This document shows positions 25,401 to 32,700 of a stretch of DNA of 64,000 nt, piece by piece. The notes below the pieces were generated by a model, which did not search any database, had not been told where the DNA came from, and saw nothing but the letters and a program-made list of their open reading frames with translations. The stretch comes from Burkholderia puraquae (GTDB taxonomy: Bacteria > Pseudomonadota > Gammaproteobacteria > Burkholderiales > Burkholderiaceae). The translations under genes and the position numbers were made by a program. The stretch spans positions 287,828-351,827 of the forward strand of contig NZ_NBYX01000001.1 of the NCBI RefSeq assembly GCF_002099195.1. The letters run 5' to 3'. Position 1 is the stretch's first letter; each line of letters starts with the position of its first letter.

Positions 25401-26633
25401 GTCGAATTCCAGCGCGATGCCGACCAGTGGCTCGAACGCGTCGTCGCGCGGATCAAGGAGGCCGATGCCGCGCTGCACGCGGTGCCGTCCGGCGGGATGA
25501 GCCCGTCGGGGCTGCTGCCGTCGAAGGCGCATCCGGCGCCGTCGAAGCTCGTCGCGAACCTGCGGCTCAACCGTCCGGGCGCGGCGAAGGACACGCGCTA
25601 CGTGTCGCTGTCGACCGAAGGCGCGAACCTCGAATACGAAACCGGCGATGCGCTCGGCGTATGGCCGACCAACTGCCCGGAGCTGGTCGACGAACTGCTG
25701 TCCGTCACCGCGCTGAAGGCCGATGCCCCCGTGCCGGTGGCGGGCGTCGGCGACGTGCGCCTCGGCGATGCGCTCGCGCGTCATTTCGACATCACGCGCC
25801 CGCATCCGGACACGCTCGCGTTCATCGCGTCGCGCAGCACCAACGGCGCGCTGAAGTCGCTGCTCGGCGACGACCGCAAGGGCGACCTGAAGCAATGGCT
25901 GTGGGGGCAGCAGCTCGCGGACGTGCTGCACGAGTTTCCGGTCGAACTGTCGGGCGCGGAGCTGGTCGGCATGCTGAAGCGCATGCAGCCGCGCCTGTAC
26001 TCGATCGCATCGAGCCCGAGCGCGCACCAGGGCGAGATCCACCTGACCGTGTCGGCCGTGCGCTATCACAACGGCCGGCGCGCGCGCAAAGGTGTCGCAT
26101 CGACGTTCCTCGCCGATCGCGCGGACGACGGCCGCGTGCCGGTGTTCGTGCAGAAGTCCGCGCATTTCCGGCCGCCGGTGAACGGCGACGTGCCGATCGT
26201 GATGGTCGGCCCCGGCACCGGCGTTGCGCCGTTCCGCGGCTTCCTGCACGAGCGGCGCGCGCGCGGCGCGCGCGGGCGCAACTGGCTGTTCTTCGGCGAG
26301 CAGCACGCGCAGACCGACTTCTACTACGGCGACGAGCTGGGCGCGATGCGCGACAGCGGTTTCCTGACGCGGCTTGACCTCGCGTTCTCGCGCGACCAGG
26401 CCGACAAGATCTATGTACAGGACCGGATGCGCGAGCAGGGCGCCGAGCTGTTCGCGTGGCTCGAGGAAGGTGCGCACTTCTACGTGTGCGGCGATGCGGC
26501 GCGGATGGCGAAGGACGTCGATGCGGCGCTGAAGGCGGTGGTCGCCGAGCATGGCGGCATGTCGGACGAAGCCGCGAACGATTATGTCGCGCGGCTTTCG
26601 AAGGCGCGGCGCTACATGCGGGACGTGTATTGA
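22446..26633 (+). CDS. nasA: assimilatory nitrate reductase fused to CysJ-like flavoprotein reductase
   Basis: A 1395-residue bifunctional enzyme. The N-terminal half (about 1-720) is a molybdopterin nitrate reductase with four [4Fe-4S] cysteines (C10, C13, C17, C45) and the probable Mo-ligand Cys138 in SRLCMAS. A Pro/Ala linker follows, then a flavodoxin domain (about 858-1005; WASQTGNIE), an FAD domain (about 1035-1240; RLYSIASSPS) and an NADPH-binding domain (about 1250-1395; VGPGTGVAPFRGF), like CysJ. The fusion should pass electrons from NADPH through FAD and FMN to the Mo site in one chain, replacing a separate NasB/NasC reductase. Last gene of the operon. Confidence 0.95.
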   Translation: MTATPVKSVCPYCGVGCGMVLHVEDGEVVKVSGDADHPTNFGRLCTKGSSAHVALRRSGRLDRAFVRRAREDDLVPLPARDAIAETARRMRAVLDAHGPDAVSFYVSGQMSIEAQYLVNKLAKGFVGTNNIESNSRLCMASASTGYKQSLGADGPPGSYQDFDRANLFFVIGANMADCHPILFLRMMDRVKAGAKLIVVDPRRTGTADKADLFLQIRPGTDLALTNGLLHLLHANGRTDGAFIDAYTEGWDAMPAFLADYTPERVAAITGLAEADLRTAAQWIGDAQEWMSCWTMGLNQSTHGVWNTNAICNLHLATGKICRTGSGPFSLTGQPNAMGGREMGYMGPGLPGQRSVASDEDRRFVENLWRVPAGTLRKETGQGTVDLFSRMAAGDIKACWIVCTNPVATVPNRQNVIAGLQAAELVIAQDAFLDTETNRYVDILLPGALWAEGDGVMINSERNMTLMRAAVAPPGDALPDWRIVAEVARAMGFGDAFDYASAADVFDEIVRFSNPATGYDLRGASHAALRDGPVQWPVAPGTARERHPIRYLNDGVSQPLRAAAGGNDAPRIAFPTPSGKARFFARPHVDPAELPDDTFPIVLNTGRLQHQWHTMTKTGKVAMLNKLNPRPFVELHPDDASALGIAAKDSVEIRSARGRAVLPAVVTERVQRGNCFAPMHWNDVYGDDLCINAVTNDAIDPESQQPELKYCAVALRRVETDAFASADEETAQPDARADDVRPAPARVQATASQESDMADIDTFAAALGVADLAPPPLTDTERLYVAGLVSGLKASAGRREGSVPVLPASAPLTPPVRFWLDGMLAGLFSRSLPVSGQIAAAPALPADAAASGGVRIVRTRPKVVLLWASQTGNIESLTEDYATQLMNAGFEIRTACMSDYPVASLAGAQYVLLMTSTFGDGDAPDNGSEFWEALQAGSAARLDGVHFAVLAFGDRNYDQFCGHGRRLDARLAELGAARLCARVDCDVEFQRDADQWLERVVARIKEADAALHAVPSGGMSPSGLLPSKAHPAPSKLVANLRLNRPGAAKDTRYVSLSTEGANLEYETGDALGVWPTNCPELVDELLSVTALKADAPVPVAGVGDVRLGDALARHFDITRPHPDTLAFIASRSTNGALKSLLGDDRKGDLKQWLWGQQLADVLHEFPVELSGAELVGMLKRMQPRLYSIASSPSAHQGEIHLTVSAVRYHNGRRARKGVASTFLADRADDGRVPVFVQKSAHFRPPVNGDVPIVMVGPGTGVAPFRGFLHERRARGARGRNWLFFGEQHAQTDFYYGDELGAMRDSGFLTRLDLAFSRDQADKIYVQDRMREQGAELFAWLEEGAHFYVCGDAARMAKDVDAALKAVVAEHGGMSDEAANDYVARLSKARRYMRDVY

Positions 26634-26727
26634 TCCGAACGTGCGGGGAACGAGGGGCGTCGAACGGTACCGCGTTGAGCGGGTGAAAGCGTGATGCGCG
26701 AATCTAGCTCATGGCAGTCGTCTGTTG

Positions 26728-27834
26728 TTACTCGGTACTTTCCGTGGCTTCCCACTGCGCCAGAAGCTCGGCTGGAATTGCCGTGACGACCTCAGCGTAA
26801 GGCTTGCCGACGAACCGCTCCGCACGTTTGAGCAACACGGGAATCGGGCTGCTGGGTTCGTGGGTCTCGAACCACGTTCGCGCCGAACGAATCAGCGTGA
26901 GCGCGGCCTGGCGGTCCGCCGGTGCGGATCTCGCTTGGGCCGTTATGTGGTCAGTGGCGGCAACCGTTCGGTCATTCACCGGTTCGAGCTGCACTGACGC
27001 ATCGCTCTTTGACGATTCGTCGTGGGCTAGCGCAGGATCGTGGGCTTCTTCCACCTGTTCGAGTGTGTTCGCCGACGGGGCGACACTCAGCTTGCCGAGG
27101 AGTCGCGTGAGTGACGCCAGATCCGGTAGATACCCTTCGAGATGACGGGCGCACCACGCATCGACTGCAGCGAGATGCGTAATCGCATCATCGAAAGCCG
27201 CCATCACCTCGGGCTGCAGGGCGCGCACATCCAGCAACTGCTGTGTAACGGACTCGGGCGCGAGGGCATCGGCGGGGCGAGGATGCGCAAAGGCACGCTC
27301 GACATCGCGCACCTGCAGTCGCGCGCGTGTCGACTTCGAAAGCACGATCTCGCGCACGTCTGCAAGCAGTCCCTCCGGATCGGCGAGCGCCTGTATCGCA
27401 TTCATCCGCATTTCACGTGCGGCGTCGCGCCCCCCGTCGGCATCGGGCTGTGGATGTACCTGTTCGGCAAACGCATCGAGCCAGGCGGCCAACAATCTCG
27501 TGCCATCTGCGAGACCTGTGGCACCGGCGAGCCGTGTGCGACACCGCGTATACAGCACGGCGACCCGAATATCTTTCGTCCGCAGCATGAGCCGCCGGCA
27601 GTCGCGCTCGAGCTCGCTCCAGTTGACGGGATCGGGTGCGCCGACGAACGCGCCGTACTGCACGTCCTGTCTGGGTGCCGCACTCGCGAACAGCACGACG
27701 AAATCGTGGTCGTATTCGAGGTCCGGGCCGCAGGGCATGGAATCGCTCACGGGCGCGAGCCAGTCGTGATGCGGCGTGTCGTTCGCGGTACCTTGACCGG
27801 ATACGGACTGTCGGGTTGATTGCTTTTTGCTCAT
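26728..27834 (-). CDS. tssA: T6SS protein TssA
   Basis: A 368-residue TssA with the ImpA N-terminal domain (about 20-130; SMPCGPDLEYDHDF, DWSELERDCRRLMLRTKDIRVAVLY-type segment). TssA organises sheath polymerisation from the baseplate. The C-terminal part (about 300-360; RQAALTLIRSARTWFETHEPSSPIPVLLKRAERFVGKPYAEVV) is the short VasJ-like end typical of small TssA proteins. Its ATG overlaps the end of tssG by four bases (ATGA 27831-27834). It is the last gene of the minus-strand unit tagK-tssE-F-G-A and converges with nasA. Confidence 0.92.
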   Translation of the reverse strand: MSKKQSTRQSVSGQGTANDTPHHDWLAPVSDSMPCGPDLEYDHDFVVLFASAAPRQDVQYGAFVGAPDPVNWSELERDCRRLMLRTKDIRVAVLYTRCRTRLAGATGLADGTRLLAAWLDAFAEQVHPQPDADGGRDAAREMRMNAIQALADPEGLLADVREIVLSKSTRARLQVRDVERAFAHPRPADALAPESVTQQLLDVRALQPEVMAAFDDAITHLAAVDAWCARHLEGYLPDLASLTRLLGKLSVAPSANTLEQVEEAHDPALAHDESSKSDASVQLEPVNDRTVAATDHITAQARSAPADRQAALTLIRSARTWFETHEPSSPIPVLLKRAERFVGKPYAEVVTAIPAELLAQWEATESTE

Positions 27835-28904
27835 GGTCGATTGTCGGATTCAGTCGTGCGTTGTTCGAAATGCCGCACGTAACGCTCGGGTTCGAACCGC
27901 ATGCCGGTAATCGGCCGGTCGGATCTCGGGCGCCCCAGCCATCCGGACCATCCCATGCGTTGCCGGCCGCCCATCACGGCCGGCGGCGCGCTTTCGGGCT
28001 TGATGCGCAGTTCAAGTTCCCATTCAAGTTCGTAGCCGACGAATGCACGCACCCATTCGACGAGGCGCGGCAGATCCTCGCCTTGCGGCGTGAAGCGCAA
28101 ATACGCGTCGAGATCGATGGGGCCGATCACGATGCGGAACCGGTGCTGACGGTCCGGCGCCACGCGACCGAGCATCGCGGCTTGCCCCATCGTCGCGGCG
28201 GGGCCCGGCCGGCCCATGCGTCCCTGATCGGCCGGGGCGATCTCGATCCAGTGGAACACGTTCTCGTCGATCGCGACCGGCACGCCAAAGTAGTGCTCGA
28301 GTGTGGCGCGCAGTCCGTCCACGTTGCGCGACTCGCGTACGAGGTGCGCGGAGGCCGCCAGTCGAGCGTGCGAGGGCAAAGGCCGCCGCCCGATTTCGGT
28401 GGTGTCGTGGCCCGTCAGGCTCGCGATGTAGAACGAAAACCGCTCGTCGTTTTTCCGGTCGAGACCGGCTGTCGACTGTGCCGATGCCCACGCGCGATAG
28501 AACAGCGTCAGGAATCGGTGATGGAAGATGTCGAAGAAGTCGACCGTCGTCGTGTCGCGACGGCTCTCTTCGCGTTCACGCGCCCATTCGGTCACATGGA
28601 TCGGCATCGGCCCGTTCGGCCCGAGCATACCGAGACCGAAGAGCCGCAACTTGAGCCGTCCCGCCGCTTCCTGGACGCTGGCGATTTCGCGCGGCGCGAA
28701 AGCGAGACTCGGCTGTTGTCCGAGCCGGAACGGCTCGGCCTGTGGTCGGCGAGCGGTGCCGACCGGGTCGACCGCGGGATTCGCGCCGATGCGTCGCAGC
28801 AGTGACAGGAACCCGAAGCGCCACGGCTCCGTTTGAATACGCTTCAGCAGGTCGGGCGAAAGCATGCTGTCGCGCACGAGCGCCGGCAGAGTGGCACGTT
28901 CCAT
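27831..28904 (-). CDS. tssG: T6SS baseplate protein TssG
   Basis: A 357-residue TssG (VasB/ImpH) protein. The N-terminal segment RIQTEPWRFGFLSLLRRIGA and the GLGMLGPNGPMPIHVTEW motif are diagnostic; further conserved is DFFDIFHHRFLTLFYRAW. TssG forms the baseplate wedge with TssE, TssF and TssK. ATG 28904 overlaps the tssF stop (TGATG), and the stop overlaps the tssA start, so the three genes are translationally coupled. Confidence 0.94.
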   Translation of the reverse strand: MERATLPALVRDSMLSPDLLKRIQTEPWRFGFLSLLRRIGANPAVDPVGTARRPQAEPFRLGQQPSLAFAPREIASVQEAAGRLKLRLFGLGMLGPNGPMPIHVTEWAREREESRRDTTTVDFFDIFHHRFLTLFYRAWASAQSTAGLDRKNDERFSFYIASLTGHDTTEIGRRPLPSHARLAASAHLVRESRNVDGLRATLEHYFGVPVAIDENVFHWIEIAPADQGRMGRPGPAATMGQAAMLGRVAPDRQHRFRIVIGPIDLDAYLRFTPQGEDLPRLVEWVRAFVGYELEWELELRIKPESAPPAVMGGRQRMGWSGWLGRPRSDRPITGMRFEPERYVRHFEQRTTESDNRP

Positions 28905-30793
28905 CACAGCACCCCGCGTGTCCCGGTGCGTACGGGCCAGCGTGCGATACGGCCACGCTGCATCGAATGCAATTCGGTCTGCGTGAAGCTGTTGATCGAC
29001 ACGTGCCGTGCCAGCCAGTGCTCGAGAATCGTACCGAACAGATAGGGGCTCACACCGGAGAAACCGGTCTCGTCGACCGTTACCGCACACTCGATGCCAC
29101 GCCCGAACGTCATTGGGCCCGTGCCCGGCAGCTTGCGAGTTACCGCACGAGTATTGACGCCGACGAGGCTTTCGATCTGCCGCAGTTGTTCATTGTTGTC
29201 GTTCGACACGGTCAGGCGCAGCAGATCGCGTAATCCCTGCCCCCCGTCGCGGTGATCGAGGCCTTCGAGCGGCAGGTAGTTGAAGTTGAGCTGGCGGATC
29301 AGGCGCCACGCCATCTCTCGCTCCGCATACGGCGCTTTGGGCGGACTCGGCGGGCGAATGAGACCAATACTTTCGACTGGCGTGGACGCGTCGGTTGCCA
29401 GGTCGCGCACGCCATTGCGCGGCACGAGCGTGGCGAGATCGCGGTTCGTCAGCAGCGCAACGACCGACAGAAAACGGATGTCCTTGCCATACGGCGCCTC
29501 GTTTTGATCAACCAGCGAGAGGAACACTTCGGTGCCGACATAGGGCGTTCGTGTGCCGTAACGACGCGCAGAATCGGACACGATACGCCGTTCGCGCCGT
29601 GTCGAGAAGTACCGGCCGTGATTACCTTCGTCGTTGTTCAGTGTCTGATAGAGCGGGCGGAATTCCAGTTCGTTCGAGGTTGCAGCGACCTGTCCATGCA
29701 CAGTCTCGACCGAGAACACTTCGTAATCGAGCGGTGCGAGCCGGGCGGGCACCAGATGAGACTCGGTCTCGCGGGGAGAAATCTCGATGCGGTCGGTGTG
29801 CCGTTTGAAGAGATTGATGACGGGCGTGCAGAACAGTGCGAAACGCGACGCATTGACGAGGTTCGCGAGCTGGCCCGGCGCTCTGTCGAGCAGCACGACG
29901 ATTTCGACTTCACGGCGGTTCACGCGAGACAGCCCTTCCGCCAGACCGTTGAGTGCGAAGAACCAGAACCGCGCCGGGCACGCGAAGTATTCGTGTAGCA
30001 GGTTATGGCCGTGAAACTTCGTCCAGGTCAGTGGCAGCAAGTTCTGATCGGTGCGCAAGCCCTCGTGTTCGATCGCGCCGTGCGTCACGGCGGCGGGAGC
30101 GCGCGCCGGTACGCCGAATTCACCCGGCGCGGCAATCACGGACGCGACGCCGGCGACGTGCAGCAGCTCGAACAGGTGAGAGGCGACCTGTTCGTCGCCG
30201 GCCAGATACACGGGCAGCCGATCGAGCCCCTTCAGATCGGCGATGCGCATGTCACCTGTCGTCGCCAGCCGCAGCCGCAATGCGCCGCGCACCTGTCGGT
30301 CGGGCGGAACATAGCGATCGAGCGCCGGGATGTCGGGCGGAATGCCCGTCAGGCGTGCATCGGTGATCGTGAGCGGCCAGAGCGTGACGTCCTGGCCGCT
30401 CGTAAACTGGCAGGCGGTTTTTTCGCCATCGGGAACCCGTGCCTTGAACGACGTGCCGCGCGCGATACGGTAGCCTGCGGCCAGATTGCCTTCGGCCTGG
30501 CCGGGATACAGTCGCGCGACCGCGATCGACGGCGTGGGCGCGACGTAATTCGGGTAGATCACTTCGAGTAGCCGCCCCGTGAAGCGCGGAAACTCCGCAT
30601 CGAGCTTGAGCTGCATGCGTGCGGCCATGAAGCAGAACGACTCGATCAGACGCTCGACGTAGGGGTCTGCCACTTCGCCGGCCTGCATGCCGAGCCTGCG
30701 CGCGATTTTCGGGTGTGCCTGTGCGAACTCGGTGGCGAGCTCGCGCATGTAGATGAGTTCCTGGTTGTAATAGTCGAGTAGTCGCGGGTCCAT
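28904..30793 (-). CDS. tssF: T6SS baseplate protein TssF
   Basis: A 629-residue TssF (VasA/ImpG). It opens with LLDYYNQELIYMRELATEFAQAHPKIARRLGM and DPYVERLIESFCFMAARMQLKLD, the family hallmark. It is a structural wedge component with gp6-like fold. The full family length is present with no internal break. It lies 32 bp downstream of tssE and overlaps tssG. Confidence 0.96.
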   Translation of the reverse strand: MDPRLLDYYNQELIYMRELATEFAQAHPKIARRLGMQAGEVADPYVERLIESFCFMAARMQLKLDAEFPRFTGRLLEVIYPNYVAPTPSIAVARLYPGQAEGNLAAGYRIARGTSFKARVPDGEKTACQFTSGQDVTLWPLTITDARLTGIPPDIPALDRYVPPDRQVRGALRLRLATTGDMRIADLKGLDRLPVYLAGDEQVASHLFELLHVAGVASVIAAPGEFGVPARAPAAVTHGAIEHEGLRTDQNLLPLTWTKFHGHNLLHEYFACPARFWFFALNGLAEGLSRVNRREVEIVVLLDRAPGQLANLVNASRFALFCTPVINLFKRHTDRIEISPRETESHLVPARLAPLDYEVFSVETVHGQVAATSNELEFRPLYQTLNNDEGNHGRYFSTRRERRIVSDSARRYGTRTPYVGTEVFLSLVDQNEAPYGKDIRFLSVVALLTNRDLATLVPRNGVRDLATDASTPVESIGLIRPPSPPKAPYAEREMAWRLIRQLNFNYLPLEGLDHRDGGQGLRDLLRLTVSNDNNEQLRQIESLVGVNTRAVTRKLPGTGPMTFGRGIECAVTVDETGFSGVSPYLFGTILEHWLARHVSINSFTQTELHSMQRGRIARWPVRTGTRGVL

Positions 30794-30825
30794 CGGAAAG
30801 GTCTCGTTTTGTCGTTATGCCGTGT

Positions 30826-31383
30826 CTACCCGGAGCGCATGCCGGTGATCTGGATCTCGCTCGTTTCGAGATCGAGCGAGCTCTGCACCATGAATTCGAG
30901 CGGATACGGGTCCATGTGAACCAGGCCGCGCACTTCGAACGCGAGCACATTGTGATGACCGCTGGCGTCGTCACCCTGATGGGGCGACACCACCAGCGAG
31001 TCGGCGATCAGCCGCGGCTCGAAATCGATGATGGCCCGCCGGATCATCTGCTCGATGTCGTTCCACTGGCGCGACGCGAGAAAGGTGCCGGCGAGCGGTG
31101 GCACGCCGAAATTGACGGTGGACGCGGCCACCTGCGGGTGGCGCTCGCGCTCGATTCGGTCTTCGATGCTGGTCGTGTTCAGCAGATAGGCGAGATCGCG
31201 CTGGACGATATCGCGCATCTGCTTGCGCGTGACGGCATATTCTTCGGGGGCTTCGACGAGTCGATGCGGCGCGTCGTCCCGCAGCCGGTCAAGCAGCGTC
31301 GGCATCAGATGCGCGTTTGCTCGTCGTGGCGGGCGCGCGACGAGCGAGTCGCCCCGCGCGGGATGCCGCTTGCGTTCAGTCAT
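30826..31383 (-). CDS. tssE: T6SS baseplate protein TssE (gp25-like)
   Basis: A 185-residue gp25-like protein. The core runs from PTLLDRLRDD to the conserved DLAYLLNTTS, SVVNFG-type ASTVNFGVPPLAG, and IRRAIIDFEPRL segments that surround the gp25 EPR motif (FEPR). It anchors the sheath to the baseplate. The ATG at 31383 gives the usual length; the preceding 133 bp to tagK hold no supported gene. Confidence 0.92.
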   Translation of the reverse strand: MTERKRHPARGDSLVARPPRRANAHLMPTLLDRLRDDAPHRLVEAPEEYAVTRKQMRDIVQRDLAYLLNTTSIEDRIERERHPQVAASTVNFGVPPLAGTFLASRQWNDIEQMIRRAIIDFEPRLIADSLVVSPHQGDDASGHHNVLAFEVRGLVHMDPYPLEFMVQSSLDLETSEIQITGMRSG

Positions 31384-31516
31384 CGACCGGTTCTCCGGTG
31401 GTGGTGGCCGCCACACACGAGCCAAATGATGCGCGGGCCAGTTCGAAGAGACCGAAATCGCCGCGATCCGTTGTCCAGCGCGTGACCGGACGGCTCTCCG
31501 GCTGCAAATGGCCTCT

Positions 31517-32188
31517 TCATGCTTCGTCCTTGCGTACCGGCGCGGACAGCGGGCTGTCGACCGACAGCGCGTGATGCTCACGCCGGGTGAGCGCGGGCGG
31601 CAGAGGTGGGGCGCGGCGGGCTTGGGCCGCATGGAATTCGGCCGGCGCAAAGAGGCGCAACACTTCCGGAACGGATTCGACTTCCAGACCACGCATCAAA
31701 CTCTGCTCCAGCTGTCCGAACGCGTCCTCGAGATTGTGCTTGCCTGATAGCAGCACTTCGATGGACCCAGCGCTGGCTGGGTTTGTCGGCGTCGGCTGCA
31801 CGTCGTGCAAATCGGGCATCACTGAGGCAACAGGTGTCGCAGGGGAGTCCAGCTGTTCGCCCCATGAGCCGGACAGGGCGGTGTGCGGGTCCGTCAGCGC
31901 GCGCCAGTATTGCGCATGAAGCGTTTCGAAGAGGGCGTCGGTGTGCTCGGGAAACGGCATCGCCTGCGATCCGGTGCCGCGCTTTCCCCGGACGTCATGC
32001 CCGCTCATACCGTGGCAGCCGATCAGATCGAGGATCGACTTATTGCGGCCCGCGAGATCCGATGGTTGGAACAGCAGAGAGCAGGCGCCGTCTTCTTGCT
32101 TCTCGGGATCGCACGAATCGTTACGCAGCGCGGGCTCGGCAAGCGAGGTGTCGGGTTCGCGGTGCCATGGCAAGCGGAATGAGCGCAT
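31517..32188 (-). CDS. tagK: T6SS-associated TagK-like protein
   Basis: A 223-residue protein at the head of the minus-strand T6SS unit. The C-terminal third (about 140-195; SIEVLLSGKHNLEDAFGQLEQ... and VPEVLRLFAPAEFHA) fits the TagK domain found in Burkholderia T6SS loci. The first 60 residues are poorly conserved-looking and may not all be translated; no good ribosome binding site precedes ATG 32188, and an internal start is possible. Function is unknown; position suggests an accessory or regulatory role in this T6SS. Confidence 0.65.
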   Translation of the reverse strand: MRSFRLPWHREPDTSLAEPALRNDSCDPEKQEDGACSLLFQPSDLAGRNKSILDLIGCHGMSGHDVRGKRGTGSQAMPFPEHTDALFETLHAQYWRALTDPHTALSGSWGEQLDSPATPVASVMPDLHDVQPTPTNPASAGSIEVLLSGKHNLEDAFGQLEQSLMRGLEVESVPEVLRLFAPAEFHAAQARRAPPLPPALTRREHHALSVDSPLSAPVRKDEA

Positions 32189-32700
32189 GGAAGAGTCAGT
32201 GATGACGGAATGCGCATTTTACTCATGGGGGTGTGTGATCCGTCCATTTTTAAATTGGTTATCTCTATTTTAAAAAATTATCGAGATTTAATCTCGAAAT
32301 AATAGATTAATAGGGTGACGGAATTTATCTTGTTGAATATCAAGATAGAGTGGCACTCGATGAGGGATCGTAAAAAATAGAGCTCACATTGGTTGTAAAG
32401 ATTGTCATTTAAATCAATGGATTGGAGGTCTTGCCGCCCGGCGTAATTTCGTTATTGAGCGGTGCGGGTGACCGGGGGAATATCTTTTTTGGAATAGGTC
32501 GGCAGGGAATGTTTCGGTGGGGGCTCGCCCATTTCTATGGGTTGACGGCGGCAAGAAATAATTGAAATAATGCGCGGCCTGAGAGGCTTTCATATTCTTT
32601 ATGTTTGAAACGCGGCAGTAGACCAATGCCGCCTGAGTAGGATTCCTGATCGCTCCGGCCAGAGCGAGGAACATACCGAATCAACAACAAGAAGGTTCGC
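32189..32700. promoter_or_regulatory. AT-rich divergent T6SS control region with two dyads
   Basis: This 512-bp gene-free stretch separates the two T6SS transcription units. Its composition drops sharply to AT-rich between about 32240 and 32400. It contains two perfect dyads: TCGAGAT-TTA-ATCTCGA (32281-32297) and TATCTTG-N8-CAAGATA (32326-32347). They could bind regulators or form RNA hairpins. No sigma-54 element with correct spacing was found. An AT-rich island here also fits silencing by an H-NS-like protein. Confidence 0.55.

Noticed and set aside
32341-32370. TGGCAC in the T6SS intergenic region as a -24 element
   Set aside because: The matching -12 GC at the correct distance is absent (GAGG instead of TTGC).
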